Origin: Flectonema sp. DT1601 | Taxonomy: Eukaryota > Euglenozoa > Diplonemea > Diplonemida > Diplonemidae | NCBI GenBank assembly: GCA_964019425.1 | Contig: OZ025808.1 | Location: 1,081,001-1,145,000, forward strand | Direction: 5' to 3' | Length of the DNA: 64,000 bases | In this document: positions 43,088 to 53,111 of the stretch, one piece after another | Layout: the number at the start of each line of letters is the position of its first letter | How positions within the stretch are numbered: the first letter of the stretch is position 1 | The notes under the pieces: model-generated | Databases searched by the model: none | The model's input: only the letters and a program-made list of their open reading frames with translations | What the model was told of the DNA's origin: nothing | Made by a program: the position numbers and the translations under genes

Positions 43088-46000
43088 ATGAGCTTCAGTG
43101 ATGTGAGGAAGTTTAAGAAGCCATTTCTTGAGATATCTGTAACATGTATTATTGCCATAGCGACTGTGGTGTCGACAGCAATATCACTTGTAGTAGGGGT
43201 AATGTTGTATTTAGAGTCTATGCGAGTATTAGAAGAGACGATGAGAGAACAAAGTGAGGATTTAGCGAAAACTGTGAGAGCGACGTTCTCGCAGTCGTTC
43301 ACCGAGACGGAAGCAGTCGCGGAAATGAATTATAAGTTTTTATTAAATTTTGACGGAACTGTGGATGAGTTAGCCGACAATTTCAGGGATTTTGTTTTTT
43401 GTCATCTGATCACCAACCCTTCTCAACACGGAAGTAAACTAACACTTCTCAAAAAGCCTCAAAATGAGGATGACCTTGGAGCGTATATTTCAGTTGTAGT
43501 TTGGAGGGATCCTATCCCCTCAACAGATGAGCATGTGTATTTATTTGGTACTGAGTTCGTTCACACGACTGACTGGTCATCTCTAAAAGACGATGATTAC
43601 ATACACGATGTTGACATGCATATGATCGATAAAGAAAGTGGGCTACCTGTTAATTACTTAAAATCTGTTCCAACTAATGTGCAAGAAGTTTTTAAAAAGT
43701 ATGACGACTTGGTTTTGGGTTCTGATTTCCGTTGGGATAGAGAGCCTCAACATTGGTATCCAACAGAGAGCATTGCTCATTACCAAGGCTATCATTTACC
43801 GAAACCTCCGTTTCGTAGTTTTCCTGAATATTCTGTTTTAAGTGAGGCTTTTATGGATTTTGATCCGTGGATTGACGCTATAAAAAACTTTGTTAGCGAA
43901 AACGCTGTTTTATTGGTCTTCAATGGTCACAGTAGAATTGTGTATTGTCACACTCTGCTTAAAGTGCCTGCTGTATTACCGAGTTGCCACTCTCACTGTC
44001 TGTCTCAGGACTGTGCAATAGTTGAAGACTGTCACCTTTACATTGATTACTTTGGACCAACATTAGTTGTTGCTGTAGCTAAAATGGTGGCTCACCCGTT
44101 AGGATCATTTAAAGTGTTATCGCTACCAGCAACTAATCAAGTTGTTAATGTTGGAATCGGAGAAGAGCTATCCAACTATACGAATTATTCAGTTTCTACA
44201 CCGAATTATTTATATGAAACGATTGACTTAATGGGAGGGGATTGGTATTGTAAAATTTCAGATATCTTCACTTACCATCCCGATAATGGAAGGGTAGATT
44301 TAATTTGGATGAAGCCAGTGAGTTCAGTCAACCATCGAGTAATTGAAGCTCTCACCCACTTAATAGTCTGCTCATGCGCTATAATCATCTTTGATGTCAT
44401 CTTAGCTTTGTGTGAATACTTTACTATTGCTAGGCCTTTGAACGATGTGGTTGAAGCGATTGTTCATTTACAGAAACTTGACTTAATATCGGCAGAGTCT
44501 AGATTAAATGACATTTCTATTCGATGTTTTGGTAGTAAAGAAGTTGGTTGTTTGATTGATGGAATCCGTTTTGCAACTTACAGTTTGATGGAATATAAAA
44601 AATTCCTTCCTCGATTGCTATTCATCGAAGCCGAGGAAGACTCCGATAACGGAATCCAGAGCTACCACGCTGCTGCTCCAGCAGAAGGAATGCTTACTGT
44701 TGTTTTTACTAACGTTTTCGGAAGCTCATCTCTCTGGGAGAGAAACCCTGCTGCAATGAAACAAAGCATAACAACTTACAACGGGGTTATCAGATCAAGT
44801 ATAAGAGAATTCGATGGTTACGAAGTAAAAACAATAGGAGACTCTTTCATGGTCGCATTCACATCACCGGTAAACGCACTTCAGTTTGGATTAAATGCTC
44901 AAACAGTTTTATTCTCAACAATCTGGTGTCCCTCAATCGCAGATGATGAGAACGCCCGTTGGGAATCCGGAGTCTGGAATGGTCTACGAGTTCGTATTGG
45001 TATGGACTATGGAAGCAGTCGCTATGCGAGTCAAAGAGATGTGACTGGAGCAGTTGATTATGTTGGTCAAGTTGTAAACAAAGCTTCAAGAATAGCTGAC
45101 GCATGTCCTCCAGGTTGTATTTGCTTCCCAGATGAGATGCTCGGAGCTATCGATCAACTAGACAGCACTTTACTTGCCTACCGCAAACTATACAACGTGA
45201 CCCTGAGAGGTTGTAAAGAAAGAATAGATTTACATGCTTTATCACCTCGCGAGTGCGGTGGTGATTTCCGTCTGAGACTAAATGGAGAATCCGTCAGCAG
45301 CAGCCACAGCCAGACGAGTAACTCTTCTCCAGGTAATGAATGGAAGTCAGCTGGTTATGCTGAAAGTGTTGCGACATGCAAACAAGTCAGAAGTAAAGAT
45401 TTCAAAACAAAAGCTTCGTCTACAGTGGCTACGATAACAATTCGTATTGGAGTAGACGCATCTGCTCTTCTGTACAAAGAATCTGTTAAAGGATTAATGG
45501 TTTCAATTGATCGCTCTGGTGGTGATGTTCTCAGCCTGTCAGGAAATATTATTGTTGGCGGATGGAATATTCTCTCTCAGACTTCTGGTCACGTCCAGTC
45601 CGCTCTTTTCTTTTGCAGTATTGTTATGAGAAGCAACCCACTTAAATTCTACGTGGGTGTTGCATCAGGTGAAACATGTTACGGCAGAGCTGGTTCTCAC
45701 AGTCAGAGATTCGTATCAGCTGTTGGAGTACCGACAGTAGTAAGCGACGACTTATGTAGAGTTGGTATGCAGAATGGAGTTCGTTGCTTAGTGGCAGCTT
45801 CAGATACCCCGACAAGGGAAACAGATGATGGTTTCTTATTACGACCAATTGATCTCTGGACAGTCGATTCTGTATCGTTTACAATATTTCAATTCAGACG
45901 AAGTCCTGTACTGGACTTCGATTGGAGCCCATGTTCTGAAAAAAGAGACCTCTCCTTTAAACAAGACAATGATATATATTCATTCACTGAATGGGGATGG

Positions 46001-46144
46001 AGTTCTGCTTATTCTGTTGCTTTCAGTAATCATGATGTTGACCTCATTAGGTCTGAGGCACCAACTGATAAAGTCCTTCAAAAGGTGGTTAAAAACCTAA
46101 TCAAGGGAACATCTTTTTATTTTACTGTTGATGTCGAAGACTAG
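43088..46144 (+). CDS. Receptor-type class III nucleotide cyclase, two cyclase-like domains
   Basis: A 1018-residue protein. It has a first membrane helix (about residues 17-42), a ~375-residue likely extracellular domain, a second helix (about 418-445), a short linker (RPLNDVVEAIVHLQKL) and cyclase domain 1 at about 533-720. Its hallmarks GYEVKTIGDSFMVAF, VWNGLRVRIGMDYG and GAVDYVGQVVNKASRI resemble trypanosome receptor adenylate cyclases. The substrate Lys and Asp and the transition-state Asn/Arg are present. The first metal Asp of the usual FTDI motif is Asn here (VVFTNVFGSS, residue 542); the second (KTIGD) is kept. A diverged second cyclase-like domain at about 780-930 (GVASGETCYGRAGSHSQRF) lacks most catalytic residues. 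A three-codon upstream frame sits at 43074-43085, right after the acceptor. Confidence 0.88.
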   Translation: MSFSDVRKFKKPFLEISVTCIIAIATVVSTAISLVVGVMLYLESMRVLEETMREQSEDLAKTVRATFSQSFTETEAVAEMNYKFLLNFDGTVDELADNFRDFVFCHLITNPSQHGSKLTLLKKPQNEDDLGAYISVVVWRDPIPSTDEHVYLFGTEFVHTTDWSSLKDDDYIHDVDMHMIDKESGLPVNYLKSVPTNVQEVFKKYDDLVLGSDFRWDREPQHWYPTESIAHYQGYHLPKPPFRSFPEYSVLSEAFMDFDPWIDAIKNFVSENAVLLVFNGHSRIVYCHTLLKVPAVLPSCHSHCLSQDCAIVEDCHLYIDYFGPTLVVAVAKMVAHPLGSFKVLSLPATNQVVNVGIGEELSNYTNYSVSTPNYLYETIDLMGGDWYCKISDIFTYHPDNGRVDLIWMKPVSSVNHRVIEALTHLIVCSCAIIIFDVILALCEYFTIARPLNDVVEAIVHLQKLDLISAESRLNDISIRCFGSKEVGCLIDGIRFATYSLMEYKKFLPRLLFIEAEEDSDNGIQSYHAAAPAEGMLTVVFTNVFGSSSLWERNPAAMKQSITTYNGVIRSSIREFDGYEVKTIGDSFMVAFTSPVNALQFGLNAQTVLFSTIWCPSIADDENARWESGVWNGLRVRIGMDYGSSRYASQRDVTGAVDYVGQVVNKASRIADACPPGCICFPDEMLGAIDQLDSTLLAYRKLYNVTLRGCKERIDLHALSPRECGGDFRLRLNGESVSSSHSQTSNSSPGNEWKSAGYAESVATCKQVRSKDFKTKASSTVATITIRIGVDASALLYKESVKGLMVSIDRSGGDVLSLSGNIIVGGWNILSQTSGHVQSALFFCSIVMRSNPLKFYVGVASGETCYGRAGSHSQRFVSAVGVPTVVSDDLCRVGMQNGVRCLVAASDTPTRETDDGFLLRPIDLWTVDSVSFTIFQFRRSPVLDFDWSPCSEKRDLSFKQDNDIYSFTEWGWSSAYSVAFSNHDVDLIRSEAPTDKVLQKVVKNLIKGTSFYFTVDVED

Positions 46145-47188
46145 TCTCTTTGATGACTTACTTTGAATCTAACATGACGATATCTGACACATCTAAAAGT
46201 AGATAACAAGATGTCCCTCATATTGAAAGATGTTAATGACTACTCTGACCAGTTGACTGAATGTAATTAACGGCACGGCTCCAATAAACGTTCGACCATA
46301 AGAAGTTTATAAGAGAACTCTGCCAAGTTCTACAAAAATAGTTTCCGAAATTGCCAACTCATCGCATAATATTTACCACAAAAAAAGAAAGAAAAATTCA
46401 AATATTCTCCTTAGCAATATCTGTTTCCTTTGACCACCGCTATAGTAATGCAGACTCTTTGTTTTCTTCAACGATAGAAGGGATCTCGTGTTTTTCACTC
46501 GTCAGACTTGAATCAAAAGTATAGAAGAAAGACAAATATGGAAGTGAAAAAGAAAATACAAAAACAAAGAATCTGGAAGCACAGATAAGTGAAAAAGAGA
46601 AAAAAAAATCAAAGCTCGTGACCGCTGAATTATGCCCAGAGGTTGCGGGTTCGAACCCGTGACACCATTTATTTCCTTCTTTATATTGAATGATGAAAAA
46701 TAACGTGACCAAGATATTGTCAAGGGCGGCTTGATCAATCACTTGTCGGGTTGAGACATATTACCGTTGCAATAAATCACCATAAAACCCCTCCCGTGTG
46801 ATCAATCACTCAAAAACGTTACTGTGCCGTTTACTGTTGAGACTAAAACCTCCAACCAAAATTCACTGTACTTCAAACATTTATTCAAAATTAGGTAATT
46901 TTTGCCAGGCCCTCGAACCACTGAGAACAGAAATCTCACGTTGGTAAAATGCTGGCCCTGTCCTAACTACCTTCATCACCGATTTAAGTTTCGTGACCCA
47001 GAATCGGCCATCCATCAGCCGCAAGTTTTTCTGGTTGGACTTTGTTGGAAGTTGAATATCTTTTTGAGAACTTTTTTCCTCAAACTTATCATTTATTTTT
47101 TTACCCTCTTCCCAATTTGTTTTCTTTTAATTAACTGCTGCATACCGCCTTATTTATGCGCCTGCTCTCAAACTTCTTTTTGGGAATG

Positions 47189-47615
47189 GTCCGGCGCAGT
47201 TATGACCATAAACTGACTGTCATCTTACCTGATCCTTTTGTTTTCATTTCTTGCTGAGTGATATGGCTATGTGCTGCCCAATTTTTGTGGTACTTTTTTA
47301 CAAAGCTTCGGGAAGCCCACAGCACACTTAGGTTTCTATTTTCTTCCTGTAGTGTGTGGGCATATAGCACATGTGGTCTATAAAGAAAGGTGCTGTGTGT
47401 GGAATATAAATTTTTTTTTAAATTCTTTCACCTTCCCCCACATTGCACGTTTGTTTCTTTTCGTTTCTTTTCTTTTTGAGCAGTGAGTGGCTCAAAATCT
47501 CCCCAGTTGTTCGCAACTTCTAATTTACACAATTCTCCTGTTTTCTTCCGTGGTATGTGGGCATGTGGCACATGTGGTCGTATTATAAAGAAAGATGTTG
47601 ATGTGGAATAAAAAT
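47189..47615 (+). repeat. Dispersed repeat A, copy 1
   Basis: About 360 bases from GTCCGGCGCAGTTATGACC to CACAATTCTCCTGTTT match 52211-52610. An extra partial unit (GTGGTATGTGGGCATGTGGC and onward, 47550-47615) repeats the internal GGGCATATAGCACATGTGGT segment. Confidence 0.85.
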
Positions 47616-47668
47616 ATTTTGGGAAAACTATAATTTCACGCAAAAGTTTCCGAACTGGACAGCCATTG

Positions 47669-47852
47669 TTTTTTTTTTTTTTGCATTTAACAAGTATTGT
47701 AAGAACGAAAAAGAATGTTGGCAGCACACGTAAACCTCCTTTAGCTTTATCAGTTTAAGTCGGTTCACGGTTTCGTGCACAAACAAAAAATCACAGTGTT
47801 ATATCATTATTTTCTGTATAGTTGAAGATAAAGCCGATTCTTTTTTTTTTTT
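47669..47852 (+). repeat. Dispersed repeat B, copy 2
   Basis: It matches 33126-33300 over about 170 bases, T run to T run (GCATTTAACAAGTATTGTAA to AAGATAAAGCCGATTC). Confidence 0.85.
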
Positions 47853-48225
47853 GCACCGACGAAGTCGGAGAAGAAACTATTCAGATTAAGAGCCGTTATT
47901 TATTATGTCATGTTATCTATTTCCCTGTGCGCCAGTAAAACTAGCTGCGATCAACAAAATATAAGGCTTATCTGAATGGTTTTTTTTGGATTACTGGGGC
48001 CCTGCTACCCTACTGTGGCTGGATTACGTTGAACAAATCCGATAACTCTGAGGCTTTTCTTTTCCTTTTGCCAATGATGAACTTGATGATGTTTTTTTTT
48101 TTTTTTTTTTTTGCGTTCATTTCGGAAACTCTTGTGTTGAAATCTGACATTTCAGCAAATATTTTTTTAGTTTTTTTACATCCCCCCAGATAAATCTTTT
48201 CGTATCGTATCAAAGGTCCCCCCTA

Positions 48226-49391
48226 GGGGTACAAGCATCGATTTTACGGAGATTTTGGGCACTTTCGGTTTTTTTCCGGAGAACAAGTTTTTTGGGCACC
48301 CAAATTATGAAAACTGCAACATATCAACACGACGGGCACTAGAGGAAGTATCATGCTGCAGCGATGTGACGGAGGGTGAGGAGGAAGCTGAAGTCAGGTC
48401 ACCGACAGATCACCTGTGAATCCATCAACAAGTCGGACTGTCCTTCAAGATATAGTTTGTGACTTCGACCCGCTTCTCTTCTGTCTGCGCACCTGCGACA
48501 GCTTCAACTATGTCACTCACTCAGGACTTTGTTGGATGTCTCTGCGCCGATCCCTTCTTGCCGCAATATCTGCAGTGTTGTTACGACTCCAAGACTCCAG
48601 GAGTATATCCCCCTCGTTTGGGTACAGTCTTGTATGCCCTGCTGGTGAGTATGGTTGGGTCTTTAGTGATGCCTTGAACGGCTTTTTGGATAGGGCATGT
48701 TGCCCTATGTCGCTGCTGCTTATCTATGGCACTGCTATTTGACGCACTACCACTACAGCTGTCTTCAGGATTATCCCTGTTTGGGGTACTGACGTGGCGC
48801 TTTCTCCATTCTGTGAGCCTTCTGTGATCACGATTCAGATACTGGACGTTTCTTGACCCCTTTCTCACGCGTATCTTACTTCTGACTGTCCAAGTGTTGT
48901 TGAGTAACTTCAGAGATGCCTCGGGAGGTGTTTTCATGCACTCTGCTCTCCTCCGCAGAATGACTTTGTGAGCTGCCCTGCAGAACGTTGTTTTCTGCTG
49001 CGTTATCCTGCCCGTGAGCCTCGTGGCCTCAAGCATGGCCGAGCGAGAGCGCTGTTCTTTTTCGTGGCGTGTTCTTGAGGCGGAAACTGATACGGAAATG
49101 GTATATTAGCAACTGCGCATACAGGGGCACACCAAGACTCACCTCTTCTCATTGTAAAAAAAATTTATTTGAAGGTGCATTTCACAGTCCTCAAAATTGG
49201 ACCCCCAGGTACCACACGGTCCACACTTTTTGAGATTTTTCATTCCTTTGCCGAAATCAGCCAAATCGAGGTTTTTTCGGCCCCGAAATCACATTTTTGG
49301 GGGTTCTGATGGGGTCCTGGGTAATTTTTGCCCCCGGGAAGGTTATATTTACCAAAATTCGGAAAAAGTACTTTATCGACAGCTTGTACCC
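48226..49391. mobile_element. Candidate inverted-repeat DNA element, non-autonomous
   Basis: The left edge reads GGGGTACAAGCATCGAT. The right edge, read on the other strand, is GGGGTACAAGCTGTCGAT: an exact 11-base terminal inverted repeat, then a shared CGAT, with weaker similarity continuing inward (ATTTTGG, CCGGA/CCGAA). The interior from about 48350 to 49120 is clearly GC-richer than the surroundings and free of homopolymers, with overlapping open frames on both strands (108 residues at 48416, 151 on the minus strand at 48581-49036) that I do not recognise. No clear target-site duplication is seen. The frames may be remains of a cargo or transposase. Confidence 0.45.
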
Positions 49392-49400
49392 CCCCCTCTT

Positions 49401-51015
49401 TTTTTTTCAAAGAATTGTTGATTTTAAGCAAGTAATTTGTAGGTGAAACCTACACTCTGCCGTATTACATTATACCCTGGTTTTGGTTTCCCAGGGCTCA
49501 CGATTAATTCAAAATTGAATAACTCGATTCCGTACTGCACTGAATGACAACACGGAAAAAGAGATGTGTATGCAGCTAAGTTAGAAACATTTATTATAAT
49601 GTAAAGTATTTACGTCAATCGCAGAGTGTATACCTACACTAACATTACCTTTAGTCACTGCATCTCAGAACTAATGTTAAATTATCGTTATGTTGTCTAT
49701 GATACAAAACATTTGTATTTTACGTACAAACTCGAACAGTTAACCCCCCATCACTCTGTACCCAGGTTGAAGCTTCGCGACAACCCGTTTGTGAGCAGAG
49801 TACAGGTGCAAATATACGCAAGCAAATTTGTGCCCGGCGCAACGCGCCTAGGATGTGTATCCAGTTACTGATTAGTCAACTATGGATACAATACATCCAA
49901 ATGTTAGCTCTTGTTATTAATAATTCTTTACATCTCCTTTTATTTTGAGACAGAAACTTGATCATTAAACACCTTTAGTTCTAATCACAATAGTGACCAT
50001 AAAAAGATCAATCCATGACTACTAATCAATACACGGATATTCCGGAGTTACAATGGAATTTCTCTGATCTAACTTTAGGCAGCATTGGTCGTAGCGGCGT
50101 TCTCTTCCCACGTGCATAAAAGAAATTATGTCACGGAAAATGAAATAAAAATAAAGAACAGAATGTAGGATTTCAAAGGACGCATAAAATCAAGTTTCTT
50201 TGTCAGTTACCTGAGTTGGCCCGTAGCCCCTTTGAATTAGGACAACATTTAGAGATAAATATTATTGTAATTCGTATAATTCAAATAATGTAAATCTAAC
50301 TGTCTTACGTCATTTTGTTTTCTTTATCGAAAGAAAGTACATTCCTGTTACATAAACTACAGGTAGGAAATACTGAGGTAACCCTTAACCATGAAGGTCA
50401 ATTTTGTGAGAACTCTAACATGTTCGCGTATAGAACATAGAGGGACACGGATGATTGTTTTCTTTTTGAATACATTCCCCACTCTGGACTTTGCCAATTA
50501 AATGTCTTAACCCAAAACCCGTCGATGCCGTCACCCCAACATTATTTGTTGGATTATGCAACCCCCTCAGATTTTCTAACTGAATTCTGGATAACGCTAC
50601 CATAATTTATTTAAGGTGAGTGCTCCGCTAGTAGTGTGCTACGAACTAGCAATTTTTGCTAACATATTTTTTTCAAAGAATTGTTGATTTTAAGCAAGTA
50701 ATTTGTAGGTGAAACCTACACTCTGCCGTATTACATTATACCCTGGTTTTGGTTTCCCAGGGCTCACGATTAATTCAAAATTGAATAACTCGATTCCGTA
50801 CTGCACTGAATGACAACACGGAAAAAGAGATGTGTATGCAGCTAAGTTAGAAACATTTATTATAATGTAAAGTATTTACGTCAATCGCAGAGTGTATACC
50901 TACACTAACATTACCTTTAGTCACTGCATCTCAGAACTAATGTTAAATTATCGTTATGTTGTCTATGATACAAAACATTTGTATTTTACGTACAAACTCG
51001 AACAGTTAACCCCCC
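49401..51015. mobile_element. Young non-autonomous element with 349-bp direct terminal repeats (TRIM-like)
   Basis: Terminal repeats 49401-49749 and 50667-51015 are equal in length and, by eye, identical base for base. They start with seven T and CAAAGAATTG and end GTTAACCCCCC. The five bases before the left repeat (CTCTT, 49396-49400) recur exactly after the right one (51016-51020), a target-site duplication. The interior of 917 bp has no long open frame. The repeat contains TGTAGGTGAAACCTACA, a perfect hairpin. Ends are not TG...CA, and I see neither a clear primer-binding site nor a polypurine tract. A terminal-repeat retrotransposon in miniature is the best fit; enzymes would come from elsewhere. 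Confidence 0.75.
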
Positions 51016-51297
51016 CTCTTGATTTATTTATCCAAGTCCCCCCTATCCCCCCCCCACTACCAGATCATTTCTTTTATTTTCTTTAGTTGTTTTCAACCTG
51101 TTAGTCGGCAAGGTAGGAGCTGAAAATAGATCACTTCCAGCAGAAGCAATAAAGCTACAATCTTCGCGATTGGATCCTCACTGCTGACGTGGGCTACCTT
51201 GACCCCCTCGTAGTCATCAGTTTTCTGTATTTTGTACTTACTAACTGTATATTTAATAAAGGGTAATATTCTATTACCCTTTTGATGTTTGGAAACT

Positions 51298-51372
51298 GCA
51301 GAAATGAATACTTTTCTTTTACTAATCTCTACTTTTCTTATTCTCACTTTTCTGTTCTAAAATTAATGATAA
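51298..51372 (+). repeat. Dispersed repeat D, copy 1
   Basis: See the copy at 59590-59665; identity is broken by a few substitutions and small indels. A three-copy 23-24-nt tandem follows directly here but not in the other copy. Confidence 0.7.
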
Positions 51373-51845
51373 CAGCTGTATATTTAATGATACTAACTGC
51401 TGTATATTTAATGATACTAACTGCTGTATATTTAATTTTAACCCGAACCCAACCACGAATTTTTGCGTTTGATTTTGATTGACTCATAATTATTAATACT
51501 ACTGTATGATTTTTTATTTTTTTATTATTCCCCTATAAACATAACTCAGCACCACTCACTAGTTAGTATCCTGCGTTCACTGATATTTATATAAGGAGAC
51601 TGTGTTAAATGGTAAAAGGAATAACCGTGTGACGTGGTTTCTTTGCTGATAAGAGCAAACGCGATGAGTAGGACGGCCTGACACCGCAGTGTTCCCCTTA
51701 CTTTCTTCGCTGAAGAGGGGTGGGTAAGGGGAATGGTCCGAAGAAAATCTTTTTAATTTTAGCCCGAAACCCAATATTTATTGAGAACGAATACGCGAAG
51801 ATAGAGGATGATGGTGAGCAACCTCTCGAGGTGTAGTTAGAATCG

Positions 51846-51972
51846 GCATAGACAAGGGGCGCTCAACTATGTTTACGTGGCCTCCAGTGGCGTTATTTAT
51901 TTATTTGCAGTCATTTACTACGCTGCCGCTGACATTCAAGATTGTCGGTGAAATTGTTGTTCCTTTGAGCAG
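51846..51972 (+). repeat. Dispersed repeat C, copy 1
   Basis: Starts GCATAGACAAGGGGCGCTCA and ends ATTGTTGTTCCTTTGAG. It matches 61600-61724 with a handful of substitutions. Confidence 0.85.
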
Positions 51973-52210
51973 TACAAATTACCCCACTCGTAGGGAGTGC
52001 CTCTCACTCGTAGCAAATACTTGATATTAATTTTGTTTTATTACCTGAGGTTGTTACTGTCTTTACATTGTCAAAGTTTCACCCACTCGCAGCCAACTCT
52101 TGCGAGATATGCACCACTGGTGGTATACAACGAACCGGAAATATTTCATTTCATTATTTTGATTATTTTGCAAAAATAGTTTCTCTCTCACTTTTTCGTT
52201 TAATATTTAG

Positions 52211-52610
52211 GTCCGACGCAGTTATGACGATAAACTGACTGTCATCATACCTGATCCTTTTGTTTTCATTCTTGCTGAATGATATGGCTATGTGCTGCCC
52301 AATTTTTGTGGTACTTTTTTATAAAGCTTTCGGTAAGCCCACAGCACACTTATAATGCTGAGAACTGGGGGTGAACGATCCTCAGTACTGTTCCGGGGTT
52401 TCTATTTTCCTGTGGTATGTGGGCATATAGCACATGTGGTCGTATTATAAAGAAAGATGCTGTGTGTGGAATAATTTTTTTTTTTTTAATTCTTTCACCT
52501 TCCCCCATGTTGCGCGTTTCTTTCTTTTCTTTTCATTTCTTTTCTTTGCTTTTTGAGCAGTGAGTGGCTCCCCGGTTGTTCGCATCTTATTTACACAATT
52601 CTCCTGTTTA
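52211..52610 (+). repeat. Dispersed repeat A, copy 2 with insertion
   Basis: It matches copy 1 at 47189-47545, but carries about 46 extra bases at roughly 52352-52397 with short inverted ends (CTGAG and CTCAG). Confidence 0.85.
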
Positions 52611-53111
52611 TATCATTTCCTCAATTTCGGTGTTATTTTTTCTCGTTTCCATGTTTTTACAGGTCTTTGACTAAGAGATCAATATCATCGCACAGTTCTT
52701 TGTGTGGCAACAGTAATCTGTGTTTTAGTTAAATATCTGCTCTCTCTCTTACACAGAAGTACGAAGAAATAATAATAATTATAAAGTCTTCTTCGATGAT
52801 AAATCACCGACTTCAATGATTTCGTATCTGTGTATCGACTAACTCCTCCACTCCTCATTCCTATATAAAAAGCAACCTCTCAATCAGGAATGAAGATTCT
52901 GTAGTTTGGATCTGTTTTTTACTCACTTTCTTATTCATAACATCCTTCGTATCAAAATGGTAATCTGCTGCAATCGATGACAGTTTGTGTCTAAAGACAT
53001 CACACGTGGAATCATTAGTTGGATCCACACTCAAAAAGAATTGATGTTGAGACGTAGTCGGTGATTTAATATGTAACAGATTCCTATTTTTTATTCTCTC
53101 AGTACCAAAGC

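Larger units (their letters stand above)
46145..53111. other. Seven-kb repeat and mobile-element island
   Basis: There is no host-type gene. The island contains a tRNA-tail-like motif, repeats A, B and C, a candidate inverted-repeat element and a young direct-terminal-repeat element, each listed separately. A tandem of three 23-24-nt units (TAACTGCTGTATATTTAATG and variants) lies at about 51375-51440. The acceptor TATTCTCTCAG ends at 53102 before the next gene. Confidence 0.6.

Noticed and set aside
46617-46664. Functional tRNA at the GGGTTCGAACCC motif
   Set aside because: The T-arm pairs only partly and no acceptor, D or anticodon stem can be formed upstream.
48416-49036. Overlapping + and - frames in the GC-rich block
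   Set aside because: Open in several frames because of base composition; not recognised, so mentioned only within the candidate element and not called as genes.
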